64,000 bases of DNA, from the NCBI GenBank assembly GCA_023014365.1, contig JAEBUN010000001.1, forward strand, positions 682,001 to 746,000, in the 5' to 3' direction. The notes beneath the pieces were generated by a model that ran no database searches, had not been told where the DNA came from, and was given only the letters and a program-made list of their open reading frames with translations. Below are positions 1 to 9,140 of the stretch, in pieces. This DNA comes from Lepiota brunneoincarnata. Its lineage: Eukaryota; Basidiomycota; Agaricomycetes; Agaricales; Agaricaceae. A program made the position numbers and the translations under genes. How positions within the stretch are numbered: position 1 is the stretch's first letter; each line of letters begins with the position of its first letter.

Positions 1-535
1 TCCAGTCATCAAACATATCCCATGGACTAGGAAATCCTTACCCATTCCCCCTGGGCTTCGTGAAAAAGTAATTGGGCTTATCAAACAAAAGATTGAGACT
101 GGGGTATACAAGCCATCATACAGCTCCTACAGGCATCAGTGGTTTACTGTGGCAAAGAAGGATGGCAACATACGGATCGTGCATAACCTGACACCCCTCA
201 ACACAATCATGATTCGAGACTCCCAAAGCCCCCCTCTGATATATCTCTATGTGGAGCAATGTGCAGCACGAGGCATCTACTCAGGACTAGATATCTTTGT
301 GGGGTATGATCACCAAACCCTGGCAGAGCCCTCTTGAGACTTTACCACCTTCAATACGCCTCTAGGAACAATGAGGCTAACAGTACTACCCCAAGGATGG
401 ACAGGCTCAGTTGGGATCTTTCACAACGACATTGCCTTCCTCTTGAAGGAGGAAACAGAGACAGCCCCAAATTTTCTAGACGACATTACTCTATTAGGCC
501 CAAAAACGCGTTACAAAAAACTAGATGGCACTTAC
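1..535 (+). pseudogene. Gypsy copy 0: reverse transcriptase, first part
   Basis: Translated pieces match the start of a Ty3/Gypsy reverse transcriptase: the KKDG block with HNLTPLN, then GIYSGLDIFVGYD, then TPLGTMRLTVLPQGW and a degenerate catalytic region near LDDITLLGP. The frame is broken by a stop at 334-336 and continues in another frame. Reading resumes beyond the inserted LTR at 921 and again at 2629, so this is one old pol gene cut in three. Its RNase H segment resembles Gypsy-D (NQWISA against NHWISA), so it probably belongs to that lineage. The 5' part lies outside the window. It is not functional. Confidence 0.85.
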
Positions 536-920
536 TGTTACCCAAGTTAGGGGTTCGCTCTTGAGTAGCACGGAGTTTGACACAGGATGTCTATACAGAC
601 TTGGTCCTGTCCTACTAAACGTGACTTGGAGATGACGGAGCACTATAGTCCAGCCGGTTTTAAGGGCAAAGAGATATAGGAGGCAAGAACTGTATAACAC
701 TAAGATAAGGATACAAGGTATTGTACTGTATCCTTATATACTTCTAAGTGTGGCTATACTCCCACTATAATAGTCCAGACCAAGGTAACTATGAGTCAGA
801 GATAAGAGACATGAGGCATGTGGTAAGAATCGTCCTTCTGATGTACACTACTGATAGTTTCATAGTGACATGGGAAATGTAGTTAAAAATAACTGTCCTT
901 CTGATGGAATTCTGATAACA
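536..920 (+). mobile_element. Solo LTR, family TGTTACCC...TAACA, with TSD cttac
   Basis: A 385-bp LTR begins TGTTACCC and ends GATAACA. It is flanked by the 5-bp duplication CTTAC (531-535 and 921-925) and splits copy 0 pol exactly at one codon. Near-identical sequence occurs at 14687-15072 and, inverted, at 37570-37984. It carries TATA-like AT-rich sequence around 718-740. No internal coding region remains, so it arose by LTR-LTR recombination. Confidence 0.9.
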
Positions 921-1328
921 CTTACGAGGTCCTAGTGGAGAACCCAGGCATTTGATGATTCTTGTGGGAACATGTGATTGACCTAAATCGGGTACTGCAC
1001 AGACTCAAACATGCAGGAGTGACAGTATCAGCAAAGAAACTCCAGCTGTGCTTACCAGAAATTGTGGTGGTGGGGAGACTGTGTACATATGAAGGGCAGA
1101 GACCAGATGAGGTGACAGTGGAGAAGGCATTGAGGTGGCCAGAGTGCAAGAATGTGTCAGAAGTACAAGGATTTCTGGGGATGGCAGGAATGGTCAGGAA
1201 TTGGATCAAGTCATTTGCAAAGATATGTGAACCACTCACCAAGTTAACATGAGGAAAACGAGAGGAGTTTAGATGGGAGGAGGAACATAAAGTGGCAATG
1301 GAGGAAATAAAGCAGAAGGTTGTGACGT
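921..1328 (+). pseudogene. Gypsy copy 0: end of reverse transcriptase
   Basis: This continues the pol reading interrupted at 536. Recognisable blocks are VLVENPG, LHRLKHAGVTVSAKK, VVVGRLCTYEG and VSEVQGFLGMAGMVRNWI, the conserved thumb and connection region before RNase H in Gypsy elements. An in-frame TGA lies at 1250-1252. The next LTR begins at 1329 inside a codon. It is an inactive remnant. Confidence 0.85.
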
Positions 1329-2628
1329 GGATACACCAATTTCACACCTATACATGAATTCCATACTCCGGAACGATTCTCTACATAGAATCATTGGCTA
1401 TATCATTAAAGAACCCTATAGAGGATTGGTACTATGTCCTGTAGTAGCCAGTTCGACCGAACAGAGGATATTCAAGCCTCAGAAGTGTTCAAACCAGCTC
1501 ATTATCACTAAGCTTAGTGAACCAAGCTATCAGAATGCTCTCCAGAGGGATTCTGGACTTTACATAGCCTATCAAGTATACTCCGGTCGCATCAAGGGAC
1601 CTTACTAGCAGTTTTCTGATGAACTCGGATTCGTTGGAACCTAAAGAATATACATAGCAGCTGTCGCAGGGGTATTACGCCCATAGCGAGCCCAGTAATG
1701 ATGACCGGACCACAGAACGGAATGTCCAACGTTTGGGAGGTGACACCCGATGCCCAAAACCCTAGACATATCAAAGACTCATAATTAACAAGTACTTTGT
1801 GGGTCCCAGCACCTCGGCATACTGCCTGACTGAGATTAATTACAATGGATCAAGGGATTGTACATATGCCATACATTCCGATCATAATTAATCCAGAGGT
1901 TTAACACGCTTGCGTGGATGCAGAATAATGCAGACGAGCACAGAACACATCTGGCTGGATTGCCATTCATCAATCAGAGAAAAACCCATAACCCAGGGCA
2001 AGGTAGAAATGCTGCCGAACCTTCCAAAATATTCTGCAGTACCTGTAACAATTAAGCTTATTGTTTTCTATTTCATATTTACTATCTCTCGCATGTATCT
2101 AAACAATATAAATACAGTCGCGCTTGTTTGTGGAGAAGAAAGAGGTCTCACCCCTGCTTCCACACACAAGTCTGCAAGCCATGATCAAGAATGGTTTCAG
2201 AGGACTATTTAGTGTGCATCATTAAGTGTGATTTCTTCAGTCATTGACCAACCCAGAGACAGAGCCAGAGAACAGAGTCCAGAGTTTAGAGTTCCAGAGT
2301 CCTAGAGACAGAGACAGAGACAGAGAACAGAGTTCAGAGACCAGAGACCAGAGTCTAGAGACCCTGCGCTTTGAATTGACAGGGATTGTCCTTTCACTGT
2401 TGCACCATACAGCTAAGATAACTTCAATGGCTGTTTGTTAACCTCTAAAAACACTATTCTCTTGAATTTTGCTGTCAGAACGCACCCCCAGAACACCCTA
2501 AAAGACGAAACTGTTCATTATTTATCTAATACTACTTGTATTAACTTAAGCTTATCAAATTTCGACTAAGCTTAGTGAGAACAAGCCATTTATCTATATT
2601 AAAACCCATGAAAGTTTCCACCTTTTCA
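1329..2628 (+). mobile_element. Solo LTR of the Gypsy-2/3 family, TSD acgt/acat
   Basis: This 1300-bp copy has the same sequence as the LTRs at 15636, 17588, 51013 and 52276. The first base is altered (GGATACACC for TGATACGCC) and it ends TTTTCA. The 4-bp target duplications ACGT (1325-1328) and ACAT (2629-2632) differ by one transition, and removing the LTR restores the codon phase of copy 0 (..K-V-V-T-C-K-A-I..). Inside are a TATA-like box (AATATAAATAC near 2107), a CAGAGA-rich simple tract (2255-2365) and CTAAGCTTAG at 1508-1517 and 2566-2575. Confidence 0.9.
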
Positions 2629-2976
2629 ACATGCAAGGCAATCAGGCCAATTGACCATACCTTACCCTTCAACATCATTTTGGCTGTGGACACCTCCCTA
2701 ATCGCAGTTGAATACATCCTAGGTCAGATGGATAACACAGGGAAACGACGGCCAGCTCATTTTGGATCTATTGCCTGGAATGAGAAGGTAGCTTGCTACT
2801 CCCAAGCTAAGCTGGAGCTGTATGGACTTTTTCGGGCCTTGAATGCATGCAAACTGTGGCTGGTGGGTGCAAAACAATTAGTGGTGGAGGTCAACACGAA
2901 ATACATCAAAGGAATGATCAACAAACCAGATGTACACCCAAACGCAGCCGTAAATCAATGGATCTCAGCTATGTAA
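2629..2976 (+). pseudogene. Gypsy copy 0: RNase H segment
   Basis: The segment reads ILAVDTSLIAVEYILGQ, then YSQAKLELYGLFRAL, then LVVEVNTKYIKGMINKPDV and ends VNQWISAM. These are the RNase H blocks of Gypsy pol with catalytic Asp (VDTS), Glu (KLELYG) and an Asn at the third position (VNTKY), where Asp is usual. Homology stops at about 2976, where antisense gene B of Gypsy-1 begins. The junction shows no LTR or duplication and is probably a rearrangement. Confidence 0.85.
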
Positions 2977-3605
2977 GGCTATGGTCATCGATGAGGAGGG
3001 TTCTTCCTCCTCTGACGCCTCCCTGAAGGTTACCCCACTTGTTGCGGTTGCGGCATCTTCAAGCCCCGGGGCCGATGGTTCTACCAAAGGTTCTGCTGCC
3101 CAGGTCCCTTCACGTGCCAACTCCGTGAGTCTGCACGTTCTTCCTCTATTCTTTGGCTTATTTATTCGACACCCAGCAGGCTTCTGTTCCGGAGGCCGGT
3201 CGTTCTTCTACCATACGTCTTCACTACTCACAAGTCCCTGGGATGGACTTGAAGAGTCACTCATATATTTGCGCTATTCAGGTCCTCAGCAAAAGTCATG
3301 ATGCCGAGATCCCAGCTCCTAGTCCGTATCTTCTTTCGCATACTAATTGACTAATTTGATAGCTAACTATTTCATCTTTAGTGGATGTTGCCAGCGAGTT
3401 ACAAGGGCTTGCTGCCAATGCATTTGAGTTTTATCGTAACCACAGTCAATCTTGTGCACCCCTGGCCCTTCAGATGCAGTTCCTCAAGGTTGGTTTTGAT
3501 CTCAGGGAGGCTGCTCTTCACTTAGAGTCCGCCTGGCGTCGTCATAAGGCCCTTGCATTGGAGCAGGAACGTCTCTTTCTCATGCTACGTAATCTTTCTA
3601 AATAG
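2977..3605 (+). pseudogene. Antisense accessory gene B of Gypsy-1 (3' exons only)
   Basis: Three blocks match gene B of Gypsy-3 (60545-61891). MVIDEEGSSSS near 2980 corresponds to MMVDEEVSQA. A middle exon (about 3175-3320) reads TIRLHYSQVPGMDLKSHSY against TVRLLPYCQVPNMNTKHCC. The last exon (about 3381-3605) reads ELQGLAANAFEFYRN and ends ERLFLMLRNLSK, against ELQNLLSYSRDKYES and RIRLKSLLRNLSDLNK. Introns are visible, with an acceptor TTTAG before the last exon. The gene lies opposite to and tail-to-tail with Gypsy-1 pol, the same arrangement as in Gypsy-2 and -3. Its upstream exons and the 3' LTR are lost at the 2976 junction. The protein's function is unknown. Confidence 0.7.
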
Positions 3606-4070
3606 ATTATCCTTCTAACTGATGCTGGGGTAGTTTTCTCCCATCGCTTCTGTAGATACTATACTAGTTAACTTGTTCACGTAGTATTTATAACATGGGA
3701 TTTTTAGCCCTTGGGGTCCTTCTATCTTGCCCTCATGCCCAATATGTCTGTCTCTTTGGGGTTCTGACACCGTGTGAGAGTCCCCTTGTCTTATTTAAGT
3801 CTCCAGCTCCTATTGTGGGATCCTATTGAACATATTAATTAGCTTCCCTCTTAGTTTCTTCCTTTGTCCAGGTCCTATCCATGCCAGTCCTATCTCAGTC
3901 ATTAGGTGTTCTATCTTATTTAGTTGCCCATACACTTGCTATAGCTAATGGGTAAGTGTTTTTATAACAATATCCAAGTCCTTCTTTATGAGCCATTTTA
4001 ACTGGTATTGTTTTTAGCCCTATTTCATTCCCAAGGTGGTTATCCTTGCTCACTGTTTTCTAAGCTCTCC
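3606..4070. other. Non-coding spacer
   Basis: No credible ORF was found. The first ~110 bases still resemble the short spacer between gene B and pol in Gypsy-2 (shared GGTAGTTTTC-like block), so this is probably element 3' sequence. Polypyrimidine stretches are frequent on the plus strand. Confidence 0.4.
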
Positions 4071-4292
4071 TCAGGCTTCCAGCTGGGCTGGGTCTGGCCT
4101 TTGCACGCTTAGTGGTATGCTTTCCAGTGGGGGCAGAGTGGGTCTCTGTCTTCTGACCGCCAGTATTTTTCCAGCCATCCTCCAAGCAGCCCCACAGACT
4201 ACTAATATCAGGAAGACAGTGCAGGAGACCAATACTGCTATAGTGGATGGCCCTCCTTTATAATCAGTAGTGGGAGGAAGGGGAGATGACAT
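4071..4292 (-). CDS. Small single-pass membrane protein ORF-z downstream of Gypsy-1 pol
   Basis: A 73-codon ORF starts MSSPLPPTTDYKGGPST. A ~20-residue hydrophobic segment follows (IAVLVSCTVFLILVVCGAAW), then a basic stretch (KILAVRRQR) and a proline-rich tail ending VQRPDPAQLEA. This layout (short N-terminus, membrane span, basic stop-transfer, Pro-rich cytoplasmic tail) suggests a small type I or III membrane protein. The tail resembles that of the ORF at 5059-5271 (LRRPELAHLEG), so the two may be duplicates. It lies on the same strand as pol, third in the series after it. I do not recognise a family. Confidence 0.5.
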   Translation of the reverse strand: MSSPLPPTTDYKGGPSTIAVLVSCTVFLILVVCGAAWRMAGKILAVRRQRPTLPPLESIPLSVQRPDPAQLEA

Positions 4293-4485
4293 TGTAGTGG
4301 GAAAACGTGGGTGTGATGTGGCAAGGTTGAGAAAGCATTCTTTGTTGTCGGCTTTGCCTTACTCGTACGTAACGATTTTCATGCTTCTTTATCCAGACAT
4401 CAAACTCTGTTTCTCTTCATTGTGGTTCTCTCTCTGTCTAACACCATTTTCCCATCTATTTTAGTCCCTTCTCTCTTCTTGTATA

Positions 4486-4785
4486 CTACTGTAGGTGCTT
4501 ACTGACCCTATAACTTCTTCTAGTTTTCAATCTTCTTAATAAAGCAAGTGGATTCTCACCAATCTCTGGAGAACTCGTTGTCTGGGGTATCCACCTCATA
4601 TCTGGCCTAAGGTAGGCTGCTGGTGGTATCCTAGGTTGTCGGAACACCACTTCTGAGACTTCACCCATCTCCCATGCCTCTCTACTTCTGGTTGGCCTTA
4701 TACGCCATTTCACCACCTCTCCTACTACCCAGACCAGGACTAGTATCCCTTCTACTATCAGAAACACTGCTATCCCAAGTTGCAT
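4486..4785 (-). CDS. Small single-pass membrane protein ORF-y downstream of Gypsy-1 pol
   Basis: A 99-codon ORF starts MQLG and runs straight into a long hydrophobic segment (IAVFLIVEGILVLVWVVGEV), then KWRIRPTRSREAW. The polar tail contains RQPRIPPAAYLRP and a basic end (LLRRLKTRRSYRVSKHLQ). The hydrophobic N-terminus could be a signal anchor. An upstream ORF in another frame (4682-4864) may be a separate leader or chance. It lies between two other membrane ORFs on the pol strand. No family was recognised. An env-like or movement-related role would be speculation. Confidence 0.5.
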   Translation of the reverse strand: MQLGIAVFLIVEGILVLVWVVGEVVKWRIRPTRSREAWEMGEVSEVVFRQPRIPPAAYLRPDMRWIPQTTSSPEIGENPLALLRRLKTRRSYRVSKHLQ

Positions 4786-5058
4786 GGGAGTTAGGGGGGG
4801 GCAGACGCTTGTGGTGGGATAAAGAGAGGGTGTTTTTTGTAGGTAACCCTTCTTGCCACGTCACTTTCTTAAGCGATCAATTTGCTAATTTATTTTTATT
4901 ACAAATCAATCATTTTTCTGTGATATTGGCATGTAGGGCATTCCCTATTTCTTCTGTACGGACTGTCTTTCCAGTAGAGGACTCTACTTGTCCCTGTTAG
5001 TTAGCTCATTGCTTCAGTTATCTTGGTCTCAATTGCTTACTCAACTCTTTACTGTCTG

Positions 5059-5271
5059 CTACCCTTCTAAATGTGCCAGCTCAGGTCGCCTCAACTGTAA
5101 GGTCTCTGTTACAGGAGGGGACTTTATTCCGCGCACTATTTCCATCTCCATCCAATCCTCCTGTTCTTCTTCTTCTCTTATTAGACTCCTATGTTGAAGG
5201 CAAAGCAAGCCTGCCAGGCCCGAAAACAAAGCAGCTGCAACAAAGACTATGGCGATGGAAGAATTGACCAT
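5059..5271 (-). CDS. Small single-pass membrane protein ORF-x downstream of Gypsy-1 pol
   Basis: A 70-codon ORF lies about 100 bp beyond the pol stop. It starts MVNSS, has a hydrophobic segment (IAIVFVAAALFSGLAGLLCL), then a charged stretch (REEEEQEDWMEMEIVRG) and a tail ending LRRPELAHLEG, which resembles the tail of ORF-z. Codon composition looks protein-like and the opposite strand has no better reading. If translated it would need re-initiation, splicing or a separate transcript. No family was recognised. Confidence 0.5.
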   Translation of the reverse strand: MVNSSIAIVFVAAALFSGLAGLLCLQHRSLIREEEEQEDWMEMEIVRGIKSPPVTETLQLRRPELAHLEG

Positions 5272-5376
5272 AACAGTTTAAGGTATGCTTGTTCATTTTG
5301 CAAGCCCAAAAAGTTCACTTTAGGGCTTAGTAAGCTTTACAACTAAGCGACCTTTTCTTGTCCTTCTTTTTCTGAT

Positions 5377-8300
5377 TTAATTAGACTCTTGATCAGAGTC
5401 TGTAGTGGGAGCTACCTCAGCTTCCTTCCTTAGATTATTTATGGTATCCTGGGAAACATCTAAGACTTCATTCAATTCAGTTGGCAGGGTTATCCTTTTC
5501 CTAGCCAGATAAGGTATTACCCTAAACTTGGCTACTTTGTTTTGCCAAACCGAACCATCCAACTCAGCCAGGATATAAGTTCCTCCTGGGTTACAGGAGA
5601 TTACTACCATAGGCCCAAGGTATCTAGGTTTCATCTTTCTGTTAGCAGACATTTCTACTGCAGTATTTTTCACTAAGACCAAATCCCCAGGTTCAAAATT
5701 ATAATCTTTGATTTTGTTGACCTGGTCTGCTTCTATTTGAGCTGCTCTTTGCTGTTTTTCTTCTGTGATCTTTTGCCTCATCTCTTCCACATGCTTAGTA
5801 TGTTTGGCTAAAGCTCTTGCCCGCAAACCAATCAAGTCAGCAGTACTCAAGAACTTGTTTGGATATTTTACTAACCATGTGGCCTCTTGGATATCTAGAG
5901 GCAATGTGGGATGTGCACCAGTGACAAGGAAGTATGGAGAACACCCAGTACCCCTTCTGATGGTGATTCTGTCTGCCCACATGACATGGTGCAGATGCCA
6001 GTACCATTTTTGGACATCCCCACCAGTTGCTTTGTATAGCATCTGTCTAACATCCCAATGTGCACGTTCAATAATCCCATTAGCCTGGGAATTGTAAGGG
6101 GATATAGCCACTCCTTTAATTCCGTATTTTTCCTCTAGCCATCTGACAGCTTTCTTGAAGGGTGCTCCATTGTCGGTTACAATTTTTACCAGTCCACCCC
6201 ATCTACAAATTATCTCCTCAAATATCCATTGTCCTATAGCACGGGCACTTTCTTTCTTTAAGGCCTTAGCCTCCATCCAGGATGACAGGGCACATCTTCC
6301 ATGTACAATATAAGCACACCCATTTGAACCGGGGCTCATATGTAAGGTATCTGCATGAAGGACTTGGAATATTGATGGAGTATGTGTTACTACTGGGGGT
6401 GTTTCTAATATCATCTTTTGTCTGACTTGGCATACATGACAGGTCCTTACAAACCAGGCGACGTCATTTTCAAGTTCAGGCCACCAGAATCGCTGGGATA
6501 TCATTTTCTGAGTTGCATAAATCCCTCTGTGTCCAAGAGAGTCATGTGCTGCCCTCATCATGTACATGCAGCGTTCCTTTTCGACTACTAATAACACTGT
6601 ATTTCCACCAGTTCTCCGGTACAGCCTTCCGTCATCATCTAAATAGAAATGAGAGGCATTCCTCACAAATTTCGCTTGTTCTTTATCTAATATATTAGAT
6701 AACTTTCTCTTTCCTGAAGACACCAGCCAGTCCTTGATTTTTGGTAGGCTCTCATCCTGTAGTTTGGCCTTTTCCGTTCTTTGAAGCTCATCATAAATGT
6801 CAGCTTCTTTATCTGGGTTTAATTCGTTCCAGTCTGGTAATAATTTTTCGCTACTGAAAGTAGTTAAGAATTTCCTTGTCGGCTCACTAATCCCTGGTGA
6901 ACAGGCCAATTGTTCTTTGACCCGCTCCTCCCGTTGGGTTAACTGAGCAGCCTTGCTAATTTCCAATTGAAACTTGTCAATAGCCAAGGCGATGCCCTGG
7001 TTATACCCTGTTCTCTTATCTATTTCATTGTAGAATTCTTCTAATTTTAGGGGTTCTTCTGCCCTAGGATCTTCTTTTATTACTATGAAGTCTTCTCCTT
7101 CATCTTCCAAACCATCATCATAGGCTCTTGTTGTTGGATCTCCTGGATACCATCTTCGCCTGGATAAGCCATCCGGTCTGAAATTCTTTCTGGGTTTATG
7201 GATCAACGTGAATTGGAAATTGGTTCTAATATAGTCCACCCACCTATTAACTGTCGCATTAGGTAGTTTTCCGGGATTATTTAGCATTCCTGCTAAATAT
7301 TTCGCATCCGTTTCTACCATCAGATTTCGACTTCCGGCTAACATAAACCGTTCTTCTTCTAGCACCATTCTTAATCCACAGAGTTCTCTTTTGGGTTGTG
7401 AGTACTGCTGCTGTCTTTCATCCATCAGAATTGAGTTGAACCTTGTGTAATGTATTATTGCCAGCTCAATTTCATCCCTTTGATAGATATAATACCCGGT
7501 GGCTCGCCAAGATGAATCTACGGCTAGCACAATAGGTTGGGTGCTAGGGAATTTGGGGTTTCTGGTGGGAAAGCAATCCCCGATGACCTTCTTTAAGTTG
7601 TCTTGAGCCAATTGTTGTAATGGGCCCCATTCAAAAGGTACATCTTTCTTGAGTAAGTCATACATAGGTCCGGCTATAATCACGAAGTTAGGTATGTGAT
7701 TTCTACACCGCACAGAGGTTCCTAAGAACGCTCTTACGTCTGTAGTGTCTTCGCATGGTCCCCACCTCAATATAGTCCCTATCGCGTCTTTAGTAGGTAA
7801 CCTTCCTTTATACGAACAGACGAAACCCACTATAGTAATCTCATCTGCACATAAGGTAGTTTTAGGCCCCGAGAAAGTACCACCTACATACTTCATCCTC
7901 TGTAAGATTCTATTTTCATTATTCATGTGTTCCCATATGAATTTCCTTATGCCGGGATTTTCGGGAAGTACCTCACAAGTTCCGTCTGGTAATTCATACC
8001 TTGTCGATGGTCCCCTAATAGGTACATCGTCGATATAAGGCATCGTGTATTCCAGAATTTCTTCGGCCAAGGTGTAGGTAACATCATCGTGAAAAATCGG
8101 TACAGCATTCGTCCATCCCATGGGTAAGGTTGTCAGTCTTAGCGCACCGAATGGTGTTTGAAACGTCATCATGTCTCTTGAGGTCTCTGCCAGGGGCCTT
8201 TCGTCATATCCCACGTACAAATCTAATACACCATTGCAAGCTCGGCCAGCGAAATGCATTGCAAGTTCTTCCGTAGCTGGTGGTAACCCCGAGTGGGCTA

Positions 8301-9126
8301 TAGTTACTCTGTTTAACGGCTCAAGACTGTGCACTAATCGCCAGCTTTTACCGTCTTTCTTGGCTATGCAGAACCAACGAGACCTATATGAGGCATTAGA
8401 AGGTTCATAGACCCCTGCAGCTATTTTTCTTTTAATAATTTTACAGACTTCGTCATAGCTAGCTGGGGGAATTCTCATATGTCTTTCGACCCAGGGGACG
8501 TGAGGTACAGTAGGAATTTCAATTGGCGGAAAATATTCCGTTTTGAAACTTCCCCTTTCTGTGTCATCCCAGGCGAACGCCTCATTCTGTACTGCTATTA
8601 AATAATGCATTAGTTTCCTCTCTTCTGGTAAGAGGAAATATTCTCTATGTTGTTCATCCATCTGTTCTTTTCTTTCCTCTGTGTACCTGCCTATAGGTTC
8701 AAAGTTCGGCAGTATCTTAGGTAAGATTGGCAAGTCTTCCAAAGGGTCCCCTTTGATTTCTCTTTTGATATGATATTCGCGGGGGACTTCTCCCAATACC
8801 GGTCTTACTTTTAAATGTACTGGTTTGTACTTTTTTCCTGCTAAGCTTAGCAGCCTTTCATATTCATCTTCTATTTCAGTTTCTCCTAATGCTACAATTT
8901 GTCCATAATTTGCAGCATAACCCATACTTTGTTTTGCGAAAGTTTTGAATACCTCCTTGTCCTGACAAGTCCTCCGGTTGGTTTCAAAACTTTTCTGCAA
9001 ATATATCATGTTTACCTCGTCTTCAGTGAATGAATCCGTTTGAAGAGGCAGCAGTTCACATATATATGGTTTGTCGTTCTTGTCTAATTCTACAATACAG
9101 GCTACCTCTCCTTGGTCATCCACCAA
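5377..9126 (-). CDS. pol: Gypsy-1 pol: reverse transcriptase, RNase H, integrase
   Basis: An uninterrupted reading frame of about 1249 codons holds the replication enzymes of a Ty3/Gypsy element. Reverse transcriptase spans roughly residues 240-420, with FQTPFGALRLTTLPMGW and the catalytic YIDD near 364 (DNA 8025-8036). RNase H follows (VDSSWRATGYYIY; KRELCGL; VETDAKYL). The integrase zinc-binding H-x4-H/C-x2-C site is near 860, and the DDE core has Asp in HADTLHM (about 925), Asp in VTDNG (about 985) and Glu in NGIIERAH (about 1017). A GPY-type module ([10 protein letters not shown]) follows and there is no chromodomain. It should be expressed by -1 frameshifting from the protease ORF, so the real start lies in the slippery site at 9144-9150 and not at an AUG. 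It appears enzymatically intact. Confidence 0.92.
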   Translation of the reverse strand: MVDDQGEVACIVELDKNDKPYICELLPLQTDSFTEDEVNMIYLQKSFETNRRTCQDKEVFKTFAKQSMGYAANYGQIVALGETEIEDEYERLLSLAGKKYKPVHLKVRPVLGEVPREYHIKREIKGDPLEDLPILPKILPNFEPIGRYTEERKEQMDEQHREYFLLPEERKLMHYLIAVQNEAFAWDDTERGSFKTEYFPPIEIPTVPHVPWVERHMRIPPASYDEVCKIIKRKIAAGVYEPSNASYRSRWFCIAKKDGKSWRLVHSLEPLNRVTIAHSGLPPATEELAMHFAGRACNGVLDLYVGYDERPLAETSRDMMTFQTPFGALRLTTLPMGWTNAVPIFHDDVTYTLAEEILEYTMPYIDDVPIRGPSTRYELPDGTCEVLPENPGIRKFIWEHMNNENRILQRMKYVGGTFSGPKTTLCADEITIVGFVCSYKGRLPTKDAIGTILRWGPCEDTTDVRAFLGTSVRCRNHIPNFVIIAGPMYDLLKKDVPFEWGPLQQLAQDNLKKVIGDCFPTRNPKFPSTQPIVLAVDSSWRATGYYIYQRDEIELAIIHYTRFNSILMDERQQQYSQPKRELCGLRMVLEEERFMLAGSRNLMVETDAKYLAGMLNNPGKLPNATVNRWVDYIRTNFQFTLIHKPRKNFRPDGLSRRRWYPGDPTTRAYDDGLEDEGEDFIVIKEDPRAEEPLKLEEFYNEIDKRTGYNQGIALAIDKFQLEISKAAQLTQREERVKEQLACSPGISEPTRKFLTTFSSEKLLPDWNELNPDKEADIYDELQRTEKAKLQDESLPKIKDWLVSSGKRKLSNILDKEQAKFVRNASHFYLDDDGRLYRRTGGNTVLLVVEKERCMYMMRAAHDSLGHRGIYATQKMISQRFWWPELENDVAWFVRTCHVCQVRQKMILETPPVVTHTPSIFQVLHADTLHMSPGSNGCAYIVHGRCALSSWMEAKALKKESARAIGQWIFEEIICRWGGLVKIVTDNGAPFKKAVRWLEEKYGIKGVAISPYNSQANGIIERAHWDVRQMLYKATGGDVQKWYWHLHHVMWADRITIRRGTGCSPYFLVTGAHPTLPLDIQEATWLVKYPNKFLSTADLIGLRARALAKHTKHVEEMRQKITEEKQQRAAQIEADQVNKIKDYNFEPGDLVLVKNTAVEMSANRKMKPRYLGPMVVISCNPGGTYILAELDGSVWQNKVAKFRVIPYLARKRITLPTELNEVLDVSQDTINNLRKEAEVAPTTDSDQESN

Positions 9127-9140
9127 TTCATCGAGGTTAC

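Noticed and set aside
2255..2365. CAGAGA-rich simple repeat as a CRISPR-like or satellite array
   Set aside because: Irregular purine-rich microsatellite within the LTR, variable between LTR copies; no regular spacers.
5765..6097. Plus-strand ORFs opposite Gypsy-1 pol and gag (also 7745-8038, 10518-10760, 11244-11528)
   Set aside because: Shadows of the intact minus-strand frames; no independent motif or conservation.
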